A DNA stretch of 64,000 nucleotides from Actinernus sp. WN-2022 (lineage: Eukaryota > Cnidaria > Anthozoa > Actiniaria > Actinernidae): the NCBI GenBank assembly GCA_030867875.1, contig JAOWCC010001634.1:36537867-36601866 (forward strand). The letters run 5' to 3'. A model generated the notes under the pieces. It was not told the DNA's origin, searched no databases, and saw only the letters and a program-made list of their open reading frames with translations. Numbering within the stretch: position 1 is the stretch's first letter; every line of letters begins with the position of its first letter. The position numbers and the translations under genes are program-made. Positions 36,601 through 45,600 of the stretch are shown in pieces.

Positions 36601-39600
36601 TGAAGGTGACTTTAACTGTTTCTAACCAATTAACAACAACCAATCGAACATTGGCTTCATACATGTACATGCGTAACACCATGACATAGCCCCTTAAAAA
36701 TATTGTAGCCAATTAACAGCAAACAATCGAACATTGACTTCACACATGTACAACACCATGACATAGCCCCTTTAATTGTTTGTAGCCAATTAACAGCAAC
36801 CAATCGAACATTGACTTCAAACATGCACAACACCATGACATAGCCCCTTTAACTGTTTGTAGCCAATTAACAGCAACCAATCGAACATTGACTTCATACA
36901 TGCACAACACATGTTTGTAGCCAATTAACAACAACCAATCGAACATTGACTTCACACATGTACAACACCATGACATAGCCCCTTTAACTGTTTGTAGCCA
37001 ATTAACAGCAACCAATCGAACATCGACTTCATACATGTACATGCGTAACACCATGGCATAACCCCTTTAACTATTTGTAGCCAATTAACAGCAACCAATC
37101 GAACATTGACTTCACACATGCACAACACCCTGACATATCCCCTTTAACTGTTTGTAACCAATTAACAGCAACCAATCGAATATCGACTTCATACATGTAC
37201 ATGCGTAACACCATGGCATAACCCCTTTAACTATTTGTAGCCAATTAACAGCAACCAATCGAACATTGACTTCACACATGCACAACACCCTGACATATCC
37301 CCTTTAACTGTTTGTAACCAATTAACAGCAACCAATCGAACATCGACTTCATACATGTACATGCGTAACACCATGGCATAACCCCTTTAACTATTTGTAG
37401 CCAATTAACAGCAACCAATCGAACATTGACTTCACACATGTACAACACCATGACATAGCCCCTTTAACTGTTTGTAGCCAATTAACAGCAACCAATCGAA
37501 CATTGACTTCACACATGTACAACACCATGACATAGCCCCTTTAACTATTTGTAGCCAATTAACAGCAACCAATCGAACATTGACTTCAAACATGCACAAC
37601 ACCATGACATAGCCCCTGTAACTGTTTGTAGCCAATTAACAGCAACCAATCGAACATTGTCTCCATACATGCACAACACCATGCTATAGCCCCCTAACTT
37701 TGCGATGAAACCGTCTTATCATCAAGTTGTTGTCGTTTTCTAGTTTGGAAAAAAGTCGACAGCACTTGGTTTCACAGCAAGAAGACAGGCGGAGTCACGA
37801 TCAGCACAAGTGAATCAAATGGAGGTTTGGTCATATCGGGCTCAGTCTTCTGGAATGGATGTGGCTCAAAGGGATCTGGGGCAATTATCTATATCAAAGG
37901 GTACTGGACGAAGATCAGATACACTCAGGAATTTCGTGGCGTTGCATCGTGTTGGAGAGTGTTTGGAAATAGAGCGTGAGTGTAAAATAATGATTTTCTT
38001 TGGTTCGAGATTTTCTTTGGTTGATGCGAGAGAGAAGAGGAGAGAGAAAAAGAACAGCCTCTGGTGTTAAAATCCGTTGAGAACCTCACTTCCATGCGAA
38101 CATTAGGTTCATAAATTGAACCTCGTCCCTGATGGATAATCTACTCATTACCAGGCGCAATCGTGAGTGCTGGATGTAACCGTAATTTCCATTGGCTTAC
38201 CAGTGGCCTAACAAAACAGATTTGATGTGTTTTCTTGATTTAAAACTCAGCACATGGAAATGAGATTCTCAACGGATAACACCAGAGGCTCTTCTTTGTC
38301 TTCTCTTTCTCGCCTCCGCTTTGTATTTCTACGAGCCTGTGGCACTCAGGTCAGCTAGCGAGGTGCCGTTCCACTAAAAAAGGTGGTACTGATCCGCTTC
38401 CTCCTTGTCTTTTTGTTCCCTTTGAAACTCGAAATTTAAATTTAAACAAAACAACAACAACTTTATTATTACCAGAAAAAAGAATAGATACATACATTTA
38501 GAAAATATATTATTAACCAGGCCTTAATAGTGGCAGTTAAAAGTAAGCGGAGACATCGGTTCTCTCCTTTTAGCCAAAGACAAGTCAGGAAAGAACTGAA
38601 GGAATATCATAGCCGGCTGCTCGGTGTTCACTGCATGTATGTTCAACCATCTAATATATGCCATGTCTAGCCATCTTGAACTATGTTTAGCCATCTTGAA
38701 CTATGTTTAGCCATCTTGAACTATGTTTAGCCATGCATCTTGAACTATGTTTAGCCATGCTTATATAGAAGTTAACGGAATAGAAGGGACTTGCTAGCAG
38801 CTGTCTACGTGTAGCTCTATTTCTCCGCCGCCCGCCCGCCGCATATCAAACCGATTTATTGAGAAAAGTGTCGTTCCTGAGAGCTCCCTGTGATATTCCA
38901 TATATGGTCAATATATTCCATATTTGGAAAGAAGGACGGATCGTCGAATACTAGAACACGTTCAGGAAGTGTAGCGAGCCGGCAGAAGAGAGGCGGATAC
39001 AACGTAGGCTACAGAAAGTGCGATTAAAAAGATCGAATTATTTTGTGAAGATTCGATAGAGAAATTTGAAAAGGATGAGCGTATGCCTCACTAGCATCTA
39101 GTCAGGCCCAAATATTACTCTGAACGACACCAATTGTTTGATAGGAGTGTTACATGCACTTGACTTCATTAGCATTAAGATATGGGATAGTGATCAACCC
39201 CCTGTAGAGTAATGCGACAAGAAGCACAGAGTGCTAAAATCGTCAACAGAAAGGTGGGTGGTGTGTGCCATCCAAATACTCGAAGGAGATATGTTGTTTT
39301 AGTTTTTAGCTATTAACTAAAAATATTAAGTTTTTGGTAGAACCCCAACACGGAGTGTAGCAATAAATGTTCTACTTTCCAGGGTGATGAGAACTTAGCT
39401 TAAAGCTGTCGATTGGCTAGTTTTTTCCGCATGCATTAGCCAGACATTAATACCAATAATTCGTACCAACTACAGATACTCAAGCACCCACGGTGGAGCT
39501 CCGGGAACCACCAATTATGGACTGCACAACTTGAATACTGCACTGGGAGATACCATCACTAACCAGCGATATATGATGGGATCTTCAGGTAAGATCACTA

Positions 39601-42600
39601 TTTTACGACCTGTTTACATGAAGAGAGGTAGACCATAACACTAGGGTATCTTCATTGGCTAAGGTCACACTGGACGAAGTTCACTATGGTTGAGCAGATT
39701 TAACTGATAGTTAACGGCATCCTCGGTGTGATCTGCATTTTACGGTTTAAGCGTAGGAAAAGTTATCAACTGTGGTTAATTGCTCCGATAACGGCGGTGA
39801 TAAGAAAGAAAAGTTAACTATAGTTAGCCTACCTGAAAAGATGGGGTTATCGCTGAGTTAATCTAAACTTGTTGACTTAGTTGACAGCTTGTCATCTAGT
39901 TTGAGGTAATTAAGAGGGCATCCATGTGAAAACCATGCACCCTGAAAATATGAGTCTACATGGTACATCTCAGATTTTGTTCATATTTTGCACATATGTT
40001 ACTATTGGCCTGGCATTAGACTTGGTAGAATATTTTGGAAAAATTCCAAAAACTGTAAGAGATATGGGGGTCAGTACGAACTGCCTCGGTTTGAGGGGTA
40101 TTTCCACTATGTATTTTTAGTCATGTTTACAGAATATTTTTGAACAAACCATATAAGCTATATACACAAAACGTTTCTACAGCATAAACACGACCAATTG
40201 CAATTTAATTATGATATAAGTGCCAACAAATATTCAGTATTCAAGGAGTAAGGCTTTCATGTACAAGTGACTTCCGAAATTATTTTTCAAAAAGTCAAAT
40301 TTTAGGGTAAAATGACATTCGAATACTATCGATGCGGCGAAATTGTAGAAGATGAGAGAGTTATTATTTTGTAGATCAGTCATTTGGAAATACAACTGGG
40401 GACTAAAAAGTTTGTAAAGTTTATTCAGCTTAGGAGCAGTGAGGCCAAAGTAACATACTCCCAACGCCCGGGTCCAACGTAAATAAACAATCAACGCCAG
40501 ATGCAATCTGTATCGTGTGCAGAATAACGGGACAAATAACGGACAGGAATGAGAAACATAGCCCTAAAATAACTGGGTGATAAATTTATTTGTCACTTAT
40601 GCCTATGGTTTTGCAATAAACAACAACTAATTAACAATCAACTTCAAAATAAGAGAAATTAGTAATACGAAGGATGAATCAGCGATAAATGCATACCTGA
40701 TTCTAGCCTTATTTGAGCTCTCCTCCCCAGCTCTGTCATGGTCTCGAAGCCACAACTTACGATAATTATCTTCTTGTCGATTTTACACCGAAAGAACATT
40801 TACCCATTATAGTTTATACAGATGGCTTTGTAGCATCCGCCATTTTATTTAGGACTAGAACCCAGTCTGCTGTTGTGCACCACAGGTAGCCCGAACACAT
40901 ATGTGTACATTCCATGTGGAATATTGGAAGAAAAAACTCTCTACCGTTGAATCAGCCTTTCCTTTCTTGTCTATTTATATGTATATATTGCTGATCAGAT
41001 CCCTACACGCTAGGAGATCCGGTGTTTTATCATTTCGTCTGTGGTGCCCAACATATATACCAGAGTGGGTAATTTATATTGAAATATTTATGAATCTCAT
41101 GAAACAGAACTGAAAATAATCATAATGCACTACTTAATACATCTACATAATTTTGTTTGCAAAACTTTAATTTTTTCAAGCTGATTATAGGTTAAAATTA
41201 CCCATGATGCACCTGATATATGTAACTGTTATGGGGTCAAATGTTTGTATACATTCATACACAAGGTCACAACAATGAATTATAAATGATTTCTAACATC
41301 CCGTGCATATATCCTGTATATTCACACGACCCACATACGGCCATCCCAATAAAATGTTCCGTTTCCAATCGCCAGACCGACCCAATTTTTTTGGGAAAAG
41401 TTAACAAAAATACAAAGCTTGACATTGACCCAATTTTAGGGAAAAGTTAAAAAAAATATTTGAAGAACATACTTTCATACTACACCTCTTTTCCTAGCTC
41501 TCTACGTATTTGCATTTTATTGGGATGGCCTAATCAGCTGTGTCGGTGCCGAACTGGAGCGCAGTGCCATCCTGGAAAGCGAAGTTCAGAAATGTCTGAC
41601 GTATGTTGCTATTGCTACAAACTATCTTAGAAAAGGGTTCAGAAAACATCTGGGTGAACGATGAAACATATTGTGTGGATCGTGACAGACTTTATCCAGA
41701 CCTGAATTACGCTGGATTTACATATACATGTATGTGCGGGGCGCTTGTTCAGACACACGGTAAGCCACGCAGTTTACAAGCATGAGTAGTTATGTTAGTT
41801 ATCTTCCCATTAATGCGGCTGACCAACAAGCACTGAGGGTGGTCACTGCCAGATATTTGTTTAATGTCCAAAGTGGTTCCTTAGCGTCCTGTGATACACA
41901 GCTGCTGATGAATACGAGCGTCGTGAGATGCAATCTCGTTCCCAGAGCCCGCGATCATTTGACCAGCGCCAAGATACTGGCCAAAAGATCGCGGGTTATG
42001 AGAACGAGATTGCGTGAGACGGGACCGCCATTTTACGTGATCATCCGATCGAGGCACGAGGGTTCGAAAAGGCGTAGGCGCGAACACTGCGCTTCTCTGT
42101 TTCTCTTAATGTTGCCTGGGTGGCTAATTGAACGAGCAGGAAGCATACAAATGTTTTGCTGCACGGGTGGATATACGAGGAAACGTTGTTGCCGAAAAAA
42201 AACTAACGAATGCGCACTGTGTCAAATTGTCTTGCCGGTGGGGTCTGGGTTTGTGTTGCTAAGAAACACATATGCTGTGTGTCACTGGAGCCTAGTAAAC
42301 ATTGTTTTCCTCAAAAGCCAACGTGAAAACATTGTTGCGGAAGCAAATTTTGCCTCATCGAAACAAAAAAAAATGTCTTTGAAATGCTTCAGAAAAATGT
42401 TTTCATTCCTGGAAGATTGATTTTTTTTGCGCAAATTTTCCCGCGGACTTTGACTCGTTTTTACAGACAAATGTATGGAAAACTAAATCCACGATTGCAT
42501 GCTTCCCAGCACAGCTACATCCCTCAAATTTCGATCAATTAATCTTTTACCTGGTATCTTAAGTTTGTATCTGAAGAATATTTCAGAAATTCGATTTTTA

Positions 42601-45600
42601 CGGATTTTATTTGTCATCGGATTCCCATACAAACACTGTATTTCGCGCCATGTTTACACCCCTTTCAAAATGTCGGAATTATAATAAACCGCGAACTGGT
42701 CTATTACCTTAAAACTGTAAAGAAATACGTTATTCTTTGTGTACGAGGTTTGTAGTTTCTCAGCTGTAGGATGTCCGGTGTCCGCGGGGAACAGGATATC
42801 AGGACACGTGACTTGTCCCTTCGTGTGTACCGACCTTTACGTCTGCGAGCGGGCGAGGCGCGCGGCGTTATGATTTTTCCACTTGTGTGGGTTGTTCTTT
42901 TATCTTTTGTTTTCCATATTGATTTTCTTTGTTTTTTTATGCAACGAGCTCCGCTATAAAGAGATACGAGGACGACAGTAACAAATCGCATGCAAGTGTA
43001 TCACAGGCAGCTTTAAGCAGAGAGTGAGCCATTATGCACTAGTCTAAATCAACCCCCACCCCCCCCCCCTCCCCTCCCACCCTGTCCCGGGTTGGGGGAG
43101 GAGGAGGGGGGGGGGGGGGGGGGGGGGGTTACTTTGACTAGTGCATTACCTAAAATCAAAAATGAATAAAATACCCTGTCTAGACAGTACAGTACAGGTG
43201 AAAATATTTATAGATTTTATGATAATTTTACTTGACACGCGCCATCAACAACATCCGCGCCAAGTGCCAAGGCATTTCATACAATTCTTAGTAAGGGGGT
43301 CGGGACATGCCTTCAACGGTAATATAGTTGTTTTTCCCTGGTAACGCCGAGAAGATATGCCACATTCCCTCGTTGAATATACACAAAATGAGCACTTGAT
43401 CAAGTCCAAATCCATCTCGTGGATAGGGCGGGAAATACACGTGCAGACGTTACACGCAGTTCCTGTCACGCAATTCTTGAGATATCATTATATCACTGAA
43501 GTGATTTCATCTATTTCGGTGATACCACATTTGATTTCATGGATTATACACACATTTGGTATTTCAACGGAACGAACAGAATATTATGCACAAGATTGAA
43601 ACAAATTGAGTCCGTAACAAGGTAGTAACGACATCAGAATGGCTTCCCGTTGCTGAATCTAAACGGTTCTAACTTGGCCAACTATTCGATGAGCATATAA
43701 TAAAGGGCTTCCAAGAAAACGAAACCATTAGGGTTTTTTTTATTATGAAAAGAAAACATCGTTTCTTTACAGAATAAAAACTAAAAACTTGAATAGAGAA
43801 TCGGCTGAAGAACCTAAATACGACTGTACGTGCATTTCTACTTGTCACTCATTCACCCCGCTACAGAGGCTCACAAAATTCAGAGTGACTCGCCGGATTA
43901 GAAGCTGTATTTAAAGCGTAGCGTAGTTTGAAATCCTCTATATATCATATTCAAAGAAAATTCATTGTCTTTGATCCAATCAAACAATTTTAAACGAAGA
44001 TACTGCCATAAACTATGAGTACCTATTTTTCAGCTTTGACTCCGTCAAACTCGACAATAATTCAGTCACTTTAGACATCTGCATATCGGGTGATGGACTT
44101 GGTCACCCTTCAAAACTAAAATAATATTGAAAATGAATGTGCATTCGAATTCTTAAAGCAATTATTGGCAGAAAATCTGTGAAGTTCATCGAATTTTCGA
44201 TTTTAATCGAAAAAAATCGCCGTGTCGCCATATCGTCGTTACTTTGTTTAATAACTGAACATTGCGGATTTTGAGAGTGCGTAATCTCTAACCCAACATT
44301 AACTTTACAGAGATTTTTTTTACCAGATGCAAAGATCTATTGTAAGGCAATCTAGGAATATTTCTAAATTCAAAGAAAAGAACGCCGCAACTCTGCAAAC
44401 GGCCATTGCCAGACAGCATTTATCGGGTTTTAAAAAGACCTATTAAAGTAGCGTTAAATAAAAATTCGACAGAAGCTACAAAATATAAATAAAATTAGTT
44501 GATTTTGGTTTTAATATGCTGACGGGACTTAGTACTAAAGCAGGTAAAAATATTATCTTTCTACTTAAAATCATTTGCGATTGCGACATGTTACAACATA
44601 AGGTATATTTTGCTCTGATTTTGAGCATTTCAGGGGGTCAAACAGTTTGATTGTCATATCTCAAAGGCCTTTTACATTTCAGCCAAACTATTTCACATGG
44701 GACATTAGCTAGTTAAGATATAAATGTGTGCCAAGTTTAAAGGAAATCGGAGAGGTGCACTGTAGACTCGTCTGCATGGTTTTCACATGGACCCTCTCTT
44801 AAACACCAGTTTGTGGTTTCTGAACTGTCAACTTAACACCCACCCTGGGCATTCTCGAGGGGGTAAGTTTATATGAAAGTTCGGGAGGTGGGTGTAAATT
44901 TTTATATGTGCTTTGGTACGTTGATAACTGCCGATAATACCTCCACCCTCCTTAGCAATAAATAACGAACAGTCCCTAATCCCTCGAGACTGTTTTGCAT
45001 ATCGGCAACAATGCTGCTGGTCCTAGCACTTCCCTTCACTGATGGAAACAGGCCCTAAGACTCTTTCAGGTTCCCATTGGTCATTAACGTGGTTTTCTCC
45101 CATAGCTACAGTGTCTAATAGGCCCTTTGCAGCTAACAGTCACGTGTTGATATAATACTTCATTAACGAATGAATTGAACTCGTGATCCCCATGGGAAAG
45201 ACGTTGCCATGGATACTGGAGAGCAAGCTATCTTTAAAATCGCTATTTTTGAAAGATCGACAATCGATTGGAGGTGGAAAATAGCATTCACAAATAGGTT
45301 TTGCTAATAGCAATACCGATCTTGTACAATGCATTTAAATAAATGAAGTCAGATATTTTTTGCTCTCCAGTACAACCACGTGATGTGTTAGCTGCAAAGG
45401 GCCTATTCAATACCCCACCCCCCCGGGGGAGGGCTACTCCAAAATATATGATTTCCGTACTCTTTTTCAGACCTGACTCTGAAGATCTGTACCCTGTGTC
45501 AGGGGCTTCCGGTCGACTGCTCTCCGTTTGCGCAACGTACCACTTAAAACGGCCTTTTATCGCGTAATCGCTTAAATCCAATGACATATTTCGCCGTGTT

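Noticed and set aside
37432..37635. Repeat protein VNVRLVAVNWLQ on the minus strand
   Set aside because: Translation of the tandem array in intron 4. The frame is kept only where unit length is a multiple of 3.
40886..40948. Possible exon SPNTYVYIPCGILE in intron 6
   Set aside because: The acceptor CACCACAG fits the needed phase, but no splice donor follows before an in-frame TGA.
41533..41595. Possible exon with CRCRTGAQCHPG
   Set aside because: It has splice-like ends, but the phase required by exon 6 puts a TGA in frame. The Cys-rich reading needs phase 0, which no neighbour provides.
41782..42420. 212-codon open frame on the + strand
   Set aside because: It lies in the last intron and crosses a foldback repeat and SINE-like segments. 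The translation has no coherent domain and the frame includes the inverted repeat at 41931-42035.
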